Source: Nocardioides okcheonensis (GTDB taxonomy: Bacteria; Actinomycetota; Actinomycetes; Propionibacteriales; Nocardioidaceae). From it: DNA of 64,000 nucleotides. The stretch lies in the NCBI RefSeq assembly GCF_020991065.1, contig NZ_CP087710.1, forward strand, positions 2,480,001 through 2,544,000, in the 5' to 3' direction. The notes under the pieces are model-generated. The model was not told the origin of the DNA. It made no database searches and saw only the letters and a list, made by a program, of their open reading frames with translations. Every line of letters starts with the position of its first letter. Positions within the stretch are counted from its first letter, which is position 1. Shown here piece after piece: positions 48,313 to 55,986 of the stretch. A program made the position numbers and the translations under genes.

Positions 48313-48849
48313 ATGGCCCTCGAGCACGCCCTCCTCGTCGCGCTCAGCGAGCGCCCGTCGAGCGGGCTCGAGCTGACCCGGCGCTTCGAGCGGTCGCTCG
48401 GCTTCTTCTGGCACGCCACCCACCAGCAGATCTACCGCGTGCTGGCACGGATGGAGGCCGACGGCTGGGTCACGGTCGAGACCGTCGGCCAGGAGGGTCG
48501 ACCCGACAAGCGGGTGCACACCCCTTCCGAGACGGGCCGCCGCGTCCTCGCCGACTGGCTGGCCGAGCCGATGCCCGTCGAGAGCTTCCGCAGCGCGCTC
48601 GCGGTCAAGCTGCGCGGGGCGTCGTACGGCGACCGGGCGCGGCTGCTCGACCACCTGGGCGACACCCGGGCCGACCACGCGCTCCGGCTGGCGGCCTACG
48701 AGCAGATGGAGCGCGAGCAGTTCCCCGACCCGGGCTCCCTCGACGAGGCCGGCCGCGACCAGTGGCTGGTGCTGCGCGGCGGCATCCGGCTGGAGCGGTT
48801 CTGGATCGACTGGATCACCGAGTACCTGCAGGCACACGAGAGGCACTGA
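48313..48849 (+). CDS. PadR-family transcription regulator
   Basis: PadR/Vir regulator, 178 residues. Winged helix at about 1-75: MALEHALLVALSERPSSGLELTRRF and HQQIYRVLARMEADGWV; C-terminal Vir-type helical dimerisation domain at about 90-175 (RADHALRLAAYEQMEREQF, RLERFWIDWITEYLQ). ATG at 48313 is the family-typical start (MALEHALL). It is three bases upstream of the FadH-type gene, so it probably represses its own operon with that gene and the hydrolase. Typical effectors in this group are phenolic or fatty compounds, here unknown. Confidence 0.88.
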   Translation: MALEHALLVALSERPSSGLELTRRFERSLGFFWHATHQQIYRVLARMEADGWVTVETVGQEGRPDKRVHTPSETGRRVLADWLAEPMPVESFRSALAVKLRGASYGDRARLLDHLGDTRADHALRLAAYEQMEREQFPDPGSLDEAGRDQWLVLRGGIRLERFWIDWITEYLQAHERH

Positions 48850-48852
48850 GAC

Positions 48853-50889
48853 ATGACGCACCCGCTCTACCCCCACCTCCTCGAGCCGCTGACGCTCGGC
48901 AGCGGACCCGACGCGCTCACCCTGCGCAACCGCGTGGTCATGGGCTCGATGCACACCGGGCTCGAGGACCACCCGTGGGACCTCGACAAGCTCGCCGCGT
49001 TCTTCGCCGAGCGCGCCCGCGGCGGCACGGGCCTGATCATCACCGGCGGGTTCGCGCCGACCAAGCGCGGCTGGCTCAAGCCGTTCGCCTCCGAGATGAC
49101 CAACCGGCTCCACGCGATCCGCCACCAGCGGGTCACCGGCGAGGTGCACGAGGCCGGCGGCGCGATCGCGCTGCAGGTGCTGCACGCCGGTCGCTACGGC
49201 TACCACCCGCTCTCGCAGAGCGCGTCGGACAAGAAGTCGCCGATCACGCCGTTCAAGCCGCACGCGATGTCGGCCAAGGAGGTCGACCACACCGCGACGG
49301 CCTTCGCGAAGAGCGTCGCACTGGCGCGCAAGGCCGGCTACGACGCGGTCGAGATCATGGGCTCCGAGGGCTACCTCATCAACCAGTTCCTCGCCGCGCG
49401 CACCAACGACCGCGACGACGCGTGGGGCGGCTCGGCCGCGCGGCGCATGCACTTCCCCGTCGAGGTCGTACGCCGCTCGCGCGAGCTGGTCGGCGACGAC
49501 TTCCCGATCGTCTACCGGATCTCGCTGCTCGACCTCGTCGAGGGCGGCCAGACCTGGGAGGAGACCGCCGAGCTCGCGCTGCACCTGCAGGCCGCCGGCG
49601 TCACCGTCTTCAACACAGGCATCGGCTGGCACGAGGCGCGGGTCCCGACGATCATCACGCAGGTCCCGCGCGGCGCGTGGCGCTCGTACACCGCGCGGCT
49701 CAAGCAGGTCGTCGACGTCCCGGTCTGCGCGTCCAACCGGATCAACACCCCCGAGCTCGCCGAGGACATCCTCGCCAGCGGCGACGCGGACCTGGTCTCG
49801 ATGGCCCGGCCGCTCCTCGCCGACCCCGCCTTCGTGGCCAAGGCGATGGACGAGCGCGCCGACGAGATCAACACCTGCATCGCCTGCAACCAGGCCTGCC
49901 TCGACCACGTCTTCAGCAACGAGCGCGCCTCCTGCCTGGTCAACCCGCGCGCCTGCCACGAGACCGAGCTGGTGCTGATGCCGACGCTGCGCAAGCAGAC
50001 GGTCGCCGTCGTCGGCGCCGGGCCCGCCGGCCTCGCCGCCGCCACCAGCGCCGCCGAGCGCGGCTTCGCCGTCACCCTCTTCGAGAAGTCGCCCCGGCTC
50101 GGCGGCCAGTTCCGCCTGGCGATGGCGGTCCCCGGCAAGGAGGACTTCGCCGACACGCTGCGCTACTTCACCCGCCGCCTCGAGGTGCTCGGCGTCGACG
50201 TGCGCCTCTCGACCGAGGCCACGCCCGCCGACCTCGCCGGCTTCGACGAGGTCGTCGTCGCGACGGGCGTCGAGCCGCGGATGCCGGACATCCCCGGGAT
50301 CGACCACCCGTCCGTGGCGTCGTACGCCGACGTGCTGAGCGGCGCGGTCGTGCCGGGAAGGCGGGTCGCGGTGATCGGCGCGGGCGGCATCGGCGTCGAC
50401 GTGAGCGTCTTCCTCACCCACGAGCACGAGGACCTCGAGGACTGGATGGCCCACTGGGGCGTCGGCGACCCGGCGCTCACCGCCGGCGGGCTCACCGAGG
50501 CCAAGCCCCGCACCCCCGCCCGCGAGGTGACGCTGGTGCAGCGCAAGACCACCCCGATCGGCATCGGCCTGGGCAAGACGTCGGGCTGGGCGCACCGTGC
50601 GGTGCTCAAGCAGTCGAGGGTCACCCAGGTCAGCGGCGCGACCTATGACCGGATCGACGACGAGGGCCTGCACCTCACCGTCGACGGCCAGCCGCGCGTC
50701 GTCGAGGTCGACACGGTCGTCGTCTGCGCCGGTCAGGACTCGGTGCGGGGGCTCTACGACGAGCTGGACCGCAGCGCCCACCTGACCGGTGGCGCCACGG
50801 TGCACCTGATCGGCGGAGCCGACGTGGCCGCCGAGCTCGACGCCAAGCGCGCGATCAAGCAGGGCACCGAAGTGGTGGCCGCGCTGTGA
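48853..50889 (+). CDS. fadH: 2,4-dienoyl-CoA reductase-type NADH:flavin oxidoreductase
   Basis: Three-domain enzyme, 678 residues: old-yellow-enzyme FMN barrel (about 1-335), iron-sulfur linker with four Cys (C342, C345, C349, C361, in CIACNQACLDHVF and SCLVNP), then FAD/NAD(P) domain with VAVVGAGPAGLAAATSAAERG and a second dinucleotide motif VAVIGAGGIGVD. This is the FadH plan: electrons pass NADPH-FAD-4Fe4S-FMN to reduce dienoyl-CoA in oxidation of unsaturated fatty acids. Barrel residues EIMGSEGYLINQFLAARTNDRDDAWGG are at the usual place. Second gene of the PadR operon; its stop overlaps the hydrolase start (GTGA). Confidence 0.92.
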   Translation: MTHPLYPHLLEPLTLGSGPDALTLRNRVVMGSMHTGLEDHPWDLDKLAAFFAERARGGTGLIITGGFAPTKRGWLKPFASEMTNRLHAIRHQRVTGEVHEAGGAIALQVLHAGRYGYHPLSQSASDKKSPITPFKPHAMSAKEVDHTATAFAKSVALARKAGYDAVEIMGSEGYLINQFLAARTNDRDDAWGGSAARRMHFPVEVVRRSRELVGDDFPIVYRISLLDLVEGGQTWEETAELALHLQAAGVTVFNTGIGWHEARVPTIITQVPRGAWRSYTARLKQVVDVPVCASNRINTPELAEDILASGDADLVSMARPLLADPAFVAKAMDERADEINTCIACNQACLDHVFSNERASCLVNPRACHETELVLMPTLRKQTVAVVGAGPAGLAAATSAAERGFAVTLFEKSPRLGGQFRLAMAVPGKEDFADTLRYFTRRLEVLGVDVRLSTEATPADLAGFDEVVVATGVEPRMPDIPGIDHPSVASYADVLSGAVVPGRRVAVIGAGGIGVDVSVFLTHEHEDLEDWMAHWGVGDPALTAGGLTEAKPRTPAREVTLVQRKTTPIGIGLGKTSGWAHRAVLKQSRVTQVSGATYDRIDDEGLHLTVDGQPRVVEVDTVVVCAGQDSVRGLYDELDRSAHLTGGATVHLIGGADVAAELDAKRAIKQGTEVVAAL

Positions 50890-51647
50890 GGCCCGGCCTG
50901 CTTGCCGCGACCGGGCTGCGGACCCGGGCGGTGGCGCGGGACGTGCGCGACCTGGACCGACCGTCCGGTCCGCCCAGCGGTCGGCTCCGGGTCGGTGAGC
51001 TGGCCTCGCCGCTGGCCGCGACCCGCCTCGCGGCTGCCGCGCCCCGGCTGCTGGCCGTCCCGCGCGGCGACGGTCACCTCGTCGTCGACATCCCGGGCTG
51101 GCGTGCCCCCGAGCTCACCGGCGCCCCGCTGCGGGCGTACCTCCGCCGGCTCGGGTACGACGCCCGCGGCTGGGGCTTCGGCACCAACGTGGGCGACACC
51201 GGCGCCGACGTCGACCGGCTGTCGGCGCGGCTCCTCGAGCTCGTGGAGCAGACCGGCGGACCCGCCTCGCTGGTGGGCTGGAGCCTCGGCGGCGTGGTCG
51301 CCCGCGAGGTCGCGCGGCGCCACCCGGAGGCCGTGCGCCGGGTCGTCACCTACGGCACGCCCGTGGTCGGCGGGCCCACCTTCACCTCGGCGGCGCGCTC
51401 CTTCGAGACCGCGCCCGACCGCGAGGGCTGGAAGCTGGCCGAACGCCTCGACGCCGAGTCCCCGATCAGCGTGCCGCTGACGGCGATGTACTCCCGCCGC
51501 GACGGCGTGGTGGCGTGGCAGGCCTGCCTCGACCGCAGGACGCCCGGGGCCGAGCACGTCGAGGTGGCCTCGACCCACATCGGGATGGGCGTCGACCCGG
51601 ACGTGTGGGCGGTCGTCGCCGACCGCCTCGCCCGCAGCGCCGGGTGA
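50886..51647 (+). CDS. Alpha/beta-hydrolase (lipase/esterase-like)
   Basis: Serine hydrolase, 253 residues. Nucleophile elbow GWSLGG (Ser near residue 138) in SLVGWSLGGVVAREVARRHPEAV, followed by the lid region, a catalytic-Asp-type segment YSRRDGVVAW and a His segment STHIGMG. The fold start HLVVDIPGWRAPEL is compatible with a lysophospholipase or esterase. GTG at 50886 overlaps the FadH stop; a short N-terminal region before residue 50 has no clear homology. Co-transcription with a dienoyl-CoA reductase suggests release of fatty acids from a lipid or ester for oxidation. Confidence 0.83.
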   Translation: MRPGLLAATGLRTRAVARDVRDLDRPSGPPSGRLRVGELASPLAATRLAAAAPRLLAVPRGDGHLVVDIPGWRAPELTGAPLRAYLRRLGYDARGWGFGTNVGDTGADVDRLSARLLELVEQTGGPASLVGWSLGGVVAREVARRHPEAVRRVVTYGTPVVGGPTFTSAARSFETAPDREGWKLAERLDAESPISVPLTAMYSRRDGVVAWQACLDRRTPGAEHVEVASTHIGMGVDPDVWAVVADRLARSAG

Positions 51648-51678
51648 CCGGGACGCCGTGGGCTGCGAGGATCGCGGC

Positions 51679-52443
51679 GTGAACCGTCGCGCCCTCGTCC
51701 GCCGTCCCGGCCCCCGCCTCGCGGAGGGCCTGCTCACCCACATCGACCGCGTCCCGGTCGACCTCGACCTGGCCGAGCGCCAGTGGGAGGCCTACGTCGC
51801 CGCGCTGGAGGCCGAGGGCTGGGAGACGGTCGAGGTGCCGCCGGCGCCCGACTGCCCGGACGCGGTGTTCGTCGAGGACACGGTCGTCATGTACGGCGAC
51901 CTCGCCGTCCTCACCCGCCCCGGCGCCGACGAGCGCAAGCCCGAGGTCTCCGGCACCGAGCAGGTGCTGCGCGACCTCGGCTTCCGGACCGCGCACATCG
52001 AGGCGCCGGGCACGCTCGACGGCGGCGACGTGCTCAAGCACGACGGCACGGTCTGGGTCGGGCTCGGCGGGCGTACCAACCAGGCGGGCATCGACCAGCT
52101 CGCCGCCCACCTCGCTCCGCTCGGCGCCCGCGTCGTCGCGGTCCCGCTGACGAAGGCGCTGCACCTCAAGTCGGCGGTCACCGCGCTCCCCGACGGCACC
52201 GTCGTCGGCTGGGACGAGGTCGTCGACGACCCCGGCGTCTGGTCGTCGTACCTCGCCGTCCCCGAGGAGCCGGGCTCCCACGTCGTGCTGCTGGACGGAT
52301 CGACGGTCCTCATGTCGTCCGCCGCCCCGCGCACCCGCGCGCTCTACGAGGAGCGCGGCCTGCGCGTGGTCGCCGTCGACGTCAGCGAGTTCGAGAAGCT
52401 CGAGGGCTGCGTGACCTGCCTGTCGGTGCGGCTGCGCGGCTGA
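51679..52443 (+). CDS. ddaH: Dimethylargininase (N,N-dimethylarginine hydrolase)
   Basis: Amidinotransferase-superfamily hydrolase, 254 residues, cleaving methylated arginines to citrulline and methylamines. Catalytic and substrate motifs are all visible: FVEDTVVMY (substrate acid), GTLDGGDVLK, GLGGRTNQAG, the His in LHLKSAVTAL and the nucleophilic Cys in GCVTCLSVRL (C247). GTG at 51679 is chosen because GAGGAT lies exactly 6 bases upstream, giving a leaderless start; an ATG-like start 21 bases earlier lacks support. Converges with the KAS III gene across a 274-base gap containing a hairpin. Confidence 0.92.
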   Translation: MNRRALVRRPGPRLAEGLLTHIDRVPVDLDLAERQWEAYVAALEAEGWETVEVPPAPDCPDAVFVEDTVVMYGDLAVLTRPGADERKPEVSGTEQVLRDLGFRTAHIEAPGTLDGGDVLKHDGTVWVGLGGRTNQAGIDQLAAHLAPLGARVVAVPLTKALHLKSAVTALPDGTVVGWDEVVDDPGVWSSYLAVPEEPGSHVVLLDGSTVLMSSAAPRTRALYEERGLRVVAVDVSEFEKLEGCVTCLSVRLRG

Positions 52444-52457
52444 GGCTCGCCTGCCGG

Positions 52458-52506
52458 CGACGGTGGAGCCCCGGGCCGGACCTACGGGCCGTCGGCTCCA
52501 CCGTCG
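52458..52506. repeat. Strong hairpin in the convergent ddaH/KAS III gap
   Basis: Perfect 13-base arms CGACGGTGGAGCC (52458-52470) and GGCTCCACCGTCG (52494-52506), loop 23 bases. It may be a bidirectional terminator. The remaining 52507-52717 holds no gene that I can support; it is GC-rich with several GGCC tracts. Confidence 0.65.
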
Positions 52507-52717
52507 TACGCGCGTCCGGCACCGGCGGGCCGGGTCTCGCGACCCGGCCGCCGGGCAGCCCCTGCCGATGTGGTCGGACCACTGTTCACGGATCCCGGTC
52601 GCCGCCCGGGTCGAGGCCCGGACAGCCCGGCCGCCCCAGGGGCGGGGCGAGGACCCGACCGTACGCCGCGCCGCGGCCCGCGCGACCTGGTTGCGTCGGC
52701 CGACGGCGCGCCGACGC

Positions 52718-53722
52718 TCAGCCCAGCGGCGGCAGCGTGACGACCTGGCCGGCGTACGACAGGCCGGCGCCGAACGCGATCAGCAGCGCGGTGTCGCCGG
52801 GGGCGGCCTCCTCCTTGCGGAGCATCGCCTCCATCGCGAGCGGCACGGACGCGGCGGACGTGTTGCCCGAGTCGACGACGTCGGTCGCGATGGCGACGGC
52901 CTCGGGGAGCTGGATGTTCTTGGCCAGGGTCTGGGTGATCCGCAGGTTGGCCTGGTGGGGGATGAAGGCGTCCAGCTCGTCGACGGACACGCCGGCGAGG
53001 TCGAGCGCCTCGTGGGCGACCTTCGCCATCGCGAACGGCGCCCAGCGGAAGACCGCGGTGCCCTCCATCTGGACGACCGGGTGGTCGGCGTCGGTGTGCT
53101 CGCGCGTGCCCATGCAGCTCGGGGTCTGGGTGATCACGTGGGCCTGCGAGCCGTCGGAGCCCCAGGCGGTGGGGCCGATGCCGGCGGCGTCGGACGGTCC
53201 GACCACGACCGCACCCGCGCCGTCGGCGAAGATGAACGCGGTGCCGCGGTCGGTCGGGTCCATGAACCGGCTGAGCTGCTCGACCCCGATGACGAGGACG
53301 TGCTGCTCGGCGCCGGCCCGCACCATCGACGCGGCGAGGTTGAGCGCGTGGCAGAAGCCCGCGCACCCGGCGGAGACGTCGAACGCCGCGGCCGTGATGC
53401 CGAGCGCGGTCGCGACCTGCGGGGCCGAGGCGGGCGTGTGCTCGGGGTGGGTCGACGTCGCGACGATGACGCAGCCGACCTGGTCGGCGCGGACGCCGGC
53501 GGCCGCGAGGGCACGCTCCGCGGCGGTCGTGGACATCCCGATCAGGGTCTCACCCTCACCGGCGAAGCGCCGCGTCCGGATGCCCGACCGGGTCTGGATC
53601 CACTCGTCGGTGGAGTCCAGCACCTCGCAGATCTCGTCGTTGGTGACGACCCGCTCGGGACGGTAGGTGCCGAGCCCCAGCATGGCGGCGTGGGTGAGGT
53701 CGGTGGGCATCTGGATCGTCAT
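52718..53722 (-). CDS. fabH: Beta-ketoacyl-ACP synthase III-like (KAS III/FabH)
   Basis: Thiolase-fold condensing enzyme, 334 residues. Catalytic triad Cys-His-Asn is complete: C120 in SAGCAGF, H256 in IPHQANLR, N287 in SGNTSAAS. N-terminal MLGLGTYRPERVVTNDEICEVLDSTDEWIQTRSGI is the FabH pattern. It would start fatty acid chains from acyl-CoA primer and malonyl-ACP, with branched primers possible; but free-standing KAS III enzymes near non-FAS genes may also work on other substrates. No fatty acid synthase genes adjoin it. ATG at 53722; no good Shine-Dalgarno sequence. Confidence 0.88.
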   Translation of the reverse strand: MTIQMPTDLTHAAMLGLGTYRPERVVTNDEICEVLDSTDEWIQTRSGIRTRRFAGEGETLIGMSTTAAERALAAAGVRADQVGCVIVATSTHPEHTPASAPQVATALGITAAAFDVSAGCAGFCHALNLAASMVRAGAEQHVLVIGVEQLSRFMDPTDRGTAFIFADGAGAVVVGPSDAAGIGPTAWGSDGSQAHVITQTPSCMGTREHTDADHPVVQMEGTAVFRWAPFAMAKVAHEALDLAGVSVDELDAFIPHQANLRITQTLAKNIQLPEAVAIATDVVDSGNTSAASVPLAMEAMLRKEEAAPGDTALLIAFGAGLSYAGQVVTLPPLG

Positions 53723-53750
53723 GGCGCGAGCATGCCACGCGACCGCAGGA

Positions 53751-53879
53751 CTACGGCACGGGCTGGGGCTCCGTCGTCGGCGGCTGCGGCTCGTCCGGCA
53801 CGGTCGTCCCGGGGCCGACGGGGTCGCCCGACGGGACGATGTCGGGGTCGGGCAGGGGCTCGGTCGGCGCGGTGGTCAT
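53751..53879 (-). CDS. Small Pro/Thr-rich protein (42 aa)
   Basis: Short open frame of 42 codons starting at ATG 53879 (MTTAPTEPLPDPD...) and ending TEPQPVP-stop. It is made mainly of Pro, Thr, Glu and Asp, with no signal peptide or membrane segment, so it is probably disordered. It has TAGGAC six bases before the ATG, so a leaderless start is likely. I do not recognise a family; the promoter-like spacing and the fact that the frame is the only one here make it plausible as a real gene. Read-through with the KAS III gene downstream (28-base gap) is possible. Confidence 0.5.
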   Translation of the reverse strand: MTTAPTEPLPDPDIVPSGDPVGPGTTVPDEPQPPTTEPQPVP

Positions 53880-53944
53880 CCCCCCGTCCTACGCCTCGAC
53901 CCCGCCGGTGGCAATGCCGGACCCACCCCTGTGGGGGCGACGGC

Positions 53945-53950
53945 TACGGT
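53945..53950 (+). promoter_or_regulatory. -10 element TACGGT of a leaderless gene
   Basis: TACGGT with a 6-base spacer (GACGCC) to the GTG at 53957 of the DUF998 gene. Confidence 0.45.
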
Positions 53951-53956
53951 GACGCC

Positions 53957-54559
53957 GTGCCCGCCCTCCCCACCCGCGCCGCGCGGCTCGGAGCCCTCGC
54001 GTTCCTGCTGCGACCGACGTACGTCCTCACCGAGGTCGTCACCGCGGCCGCCACCCGCGGGGGCTACAGCTTCGTCTCCGACTCGGTCAGCAGGCTCGGC
54101 GAGGTCGGCTGCACGCCGGACTACTGCTCGCCGAAGCACGCGGTGATGAACGGCTCGTTCATCGGCTACGGCGTGCTGCTCGCCGGTGGTGCGGCGCTGC
54201 TCGCCCGACCGCTCGGACCGTGGGTCACCGGCCTGCTCGTGGTGTCGGGCGCGAGCTCCGTGGCGACCGGCCTCGCGCCGCTCGACCAGGACGCCACGCT
54301 CCACGCGATCGCGGCCACCCCGCTGTTCGTCGGGCAGCCGGTCGCGCTGCTCGCGCTGGGCCACCGGCTGCGCGAGGAGCGGCCGGTGCTGGCGAAGGGC
54401 CTGCTGGTGACGGGTCTGGTCACCGGCGCCGCCGCCGTCGGCTTCATCCTGTCCGGCGACGAGCAGGTGGGCGGCGCGCTCGAGCGGCTCGCGCTGTGGC
54501 CGGTGCTCGGAGCGCTGGCCGCGTACGCCTGGCCGCACGCGCGGCGCCGGACCGGCTGA
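53957..54559 (+). CDS. DUF998 membrane protein
   Basis: Integral membrane protein, 200 residues, DUF998 family. Six hydrophobic segments are visible (about 15-30, 62-80, 84-104, 110-128, 140-160, 172-190), with the family-like FVSDSVSRLGEVGC near residue 40 and GLAPLDQDATLHAIAATPLF near 110. The function of DUF998 proteins is unknown. GTG at 53957 is preferred on the leaderless -10 element TACGGT and since upstream sequence contains the divergent small gene. Converges with the small basic gene, two bases from its stop. Confidence 0.78.
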   Translation: MPALPTRAARLGALAFLLRPTYVLTEVVTAAATRGGYSFVSDSVSRLGEVGCTPDYCSPKHAVMNGSFIGYGVLLAGGAALLARPLGPWVTGLLVVSGASSVATGLAPLDQDATLHAIAATPLFVGQPVALLALGHRLREERPVLAKGLLVTGLVTGAAAVGFILSGDEQVGGALERLALWPVLGALAAYAWPHARRRTG

Positions 54560-54561
54560 GC

Positions 54562-54693
54562 TCAGCGCGGGCGGCGACGCTCCTGCATCTTCTGCACCGC
54601 GGCGCGGATCTTCGCCTGGTTGTGAGGCTTGCGCGCCTCGTCGTAGACCTTCTTCGCGATCCCGAGCGCTGCGACCTTCTTGCCCATACCCAT
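54562..54693 (-). CDS. Small basic protein (43 aa)
   Basis: Open frame of 43 codons: starts MGMGKKVAALGIAKKVYDEA and ends KMQERRRPR. It is strongly basic and predicted helical, with alternating Lys/Ala, so it could bind nucleic acid or an acidic partner; no domain is recognised. CACGCT lies six bases before ATG 54693, the spacing of a leaderless gene. It is convergent with DUF998 and divergent from the secreted repeat protein. Coding support: codon composition with GC-rich third positions and a compact reading frame ending just before the DUF998 stop. Confidence 0.6.
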   Translation of the reverse strand: MGMGKKVAALGIAKKVYDEARKPHNQAKIRAAVQKMQERRRPR

Positions 54694-54811
54694 GCTCCCA
54701 GCGTGTCAGCGGCACCCAAATCGACACAGGACCCATCCGTGACGCGGATCACTCCGAACCACGTCAAAGCCGCCGGTCCACGGCGGCCCGACGACCGAAG
54801 GGTCCAGAACC

Positions 54812-55546
54812 ATGCGCCTCCCCTCGATCCGCCGCCCCTCCCCCTCGATGGCCGTCTCCGTGATGGCCCTCGTCGTGGCCTCGACCGGCACGTCGTACGC
54901 CGCCGGCCTGATCGGCTCCGACGACATCAAGAACAACTCCATCCAGTCCCAGGACATCAAGAACAAGACGATCCAGGGCAAGGACGTCAAGAACGGCACG
55001 ATCGGTGCCAAGCAGGTGAAGGACGGCTCGCTGCGGGCCCGTGACTTCAGGGCCGGCCAGCTGCCCGCGGGACAGCAGGGCCCGGCCGGACCTGCGGGTG
55101 TCGGTCGCTGGGCGCTCGTCGACGCGACCGGCGCGATCGTCGCCCAGTCCGGCGGCTTCACCGTCACCGCCGCCTACCCGACGCTGGCCCCCGCCGGCAC
55201 CGACACCACCGGCCTGCGCGCCAACGGCAACGTCTACATCAACGCCGGCGAGAACCTGGCCAACAACGGCGTCCTCGCGGTCGTGGCGCTGCAGAACACC
55301 GTCGACCAGAACGGCGACGGCATCACCAACGGCCGCGCCGACGCGGCGGACGCCAACCCGGAGTTCTCCGGTGAGATCAGCGCCGCGATGTGCCAGCCCG
55401 GCATCGTGAACTGCGCGCCCCCCGGCACCGGCAACACCAACCACCTCGTCGTGAGCCCCCGCAACAGCGACGGCAGCGTCACCACCGACGGCACCCGCAA
55501 GCGGTTCTACGTCGTCGTCACCGGCGACTCCACCGACCGCGGCTGA
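54812..55546 (+). CDS. Secreted repeat protein with collagen-like segment
   Basis: Exported protein of 244 residues. Residues 1-31 are a signal peptide (RLPSIRRPSPSMAVSVMAL... AA). Residues about 37-76 hold four copies of a ten-residue repeat of the type (I/V)KNxTI-QxxD, alternately Asn/Lys/Gln rich (IKNNSIQSQD, IKNKTIQGKD, VKNGTIGAKQ, VKDGSLRARD). A short collagen-like PAGQQGPAGPAG follows, then a globular domain of about 150 residues with two Cys. Surface or matrix proteins of this plan are common in actinobacteria and of unknown role. A 14-base terminator hairpin follows the stop. Confidence 0.65.
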   Translation: MRLPSIRRPSPSMAVSVMALVVASTGTSYAAGLIGSDDIKNNSIQSQDIKNKTIQGKDVKNGTIGAKQVKDGSLRARDFRAGQLPAGQQGPAGPAGVGRWALVDATGAIVAQSGGFTVTAAYPTLAPAGTDTTGLRANGNVYINAGENLANNGVLAVVALQNTVDQNGDGITNGRADAADANPEFSGEISAAMCQPGIVNCAPPGTGNTNHLVVSPRNSDGSVTTDGTRKRFYVVVTGDSTDRG

Positions 55547-55560
55547 CCACCACCGACCAG

Positions 55561-55601
55561 CGTCACGCGGGGCGGTCGCCGTCCGGTCGCCCCGCGTGAC
55601 G
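55561..55601 (+). terminator. Strong intrinsic terminator-like hairpin
   Basis: Perfect 14-base arms CGTCACGCGGGGCG (55561-55574) and CGCCCCGCGTGACG (55588-55601), loop 13 bases, followed by TTGC. Placed 14 bases after the stop of the secreted repeat protein. Confidence 0.7.
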
Positions 55602-55701
55602 TTGCACGTCGTACGCACGCCCCGTCCACAGGTCCGGTCCGCCCTTGTTTGCGGCCCCGGGGTGGGGGAACCCTGATCCAGGACAGGGGAGGTGCGACGC
55701 C

Positions 55702-55986
55702 ATGACCGTGGTGATGAGACCGGACGCCGTGCGGGCCGGGTGGGCCCACGCCGACAACGCCGCCGCCGAGCTCCGCTCGGCCCAGGGACAGGTGCCCGAC
55801 GCGGCCGGCCACGACCTGGCCGACCTCGCCGCCACCCTGGCCGACGCGGCGAGCGACCTCGACGGCGTGCTGCGGGTGGCGCTGGGGGTCATCGACGAGC
55901 ACCACGGCGGCGTCGAGGACTGCATCCGCGACTTCCTCGCCACCGACGGCACCTCGGCAGGGGAGTTCCATGGGCTTGCTCGATGA
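55702..55986 (+). CDS. Small helical WXG100-like partner protein
   Basis: Protein of 94 residues, almost entirely alpha-helical in character (two Ala/Asp-rich helices about 8-45 and 50-80), without signal peptide. Size, composition and the position directly before a WXG100-type fusion suggest an ESX/type VII secretion substrate or helical chaperone, but the WxG turn itself is not seen here. Its last codons overlap the next gene by 17 bases, so they are co-translated. GGGGAGG lies nine to ten bases upstream of the ATG. Confidence 0.5.
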   Translation: MTVVMRPDAVRAGWAHADNAAAELRSAQGQVPDAAGHDLADLAATLADAASDLDGVLRVALGVIDEHHGGVEDCIRDFLATDGTSAGEFHGLAR

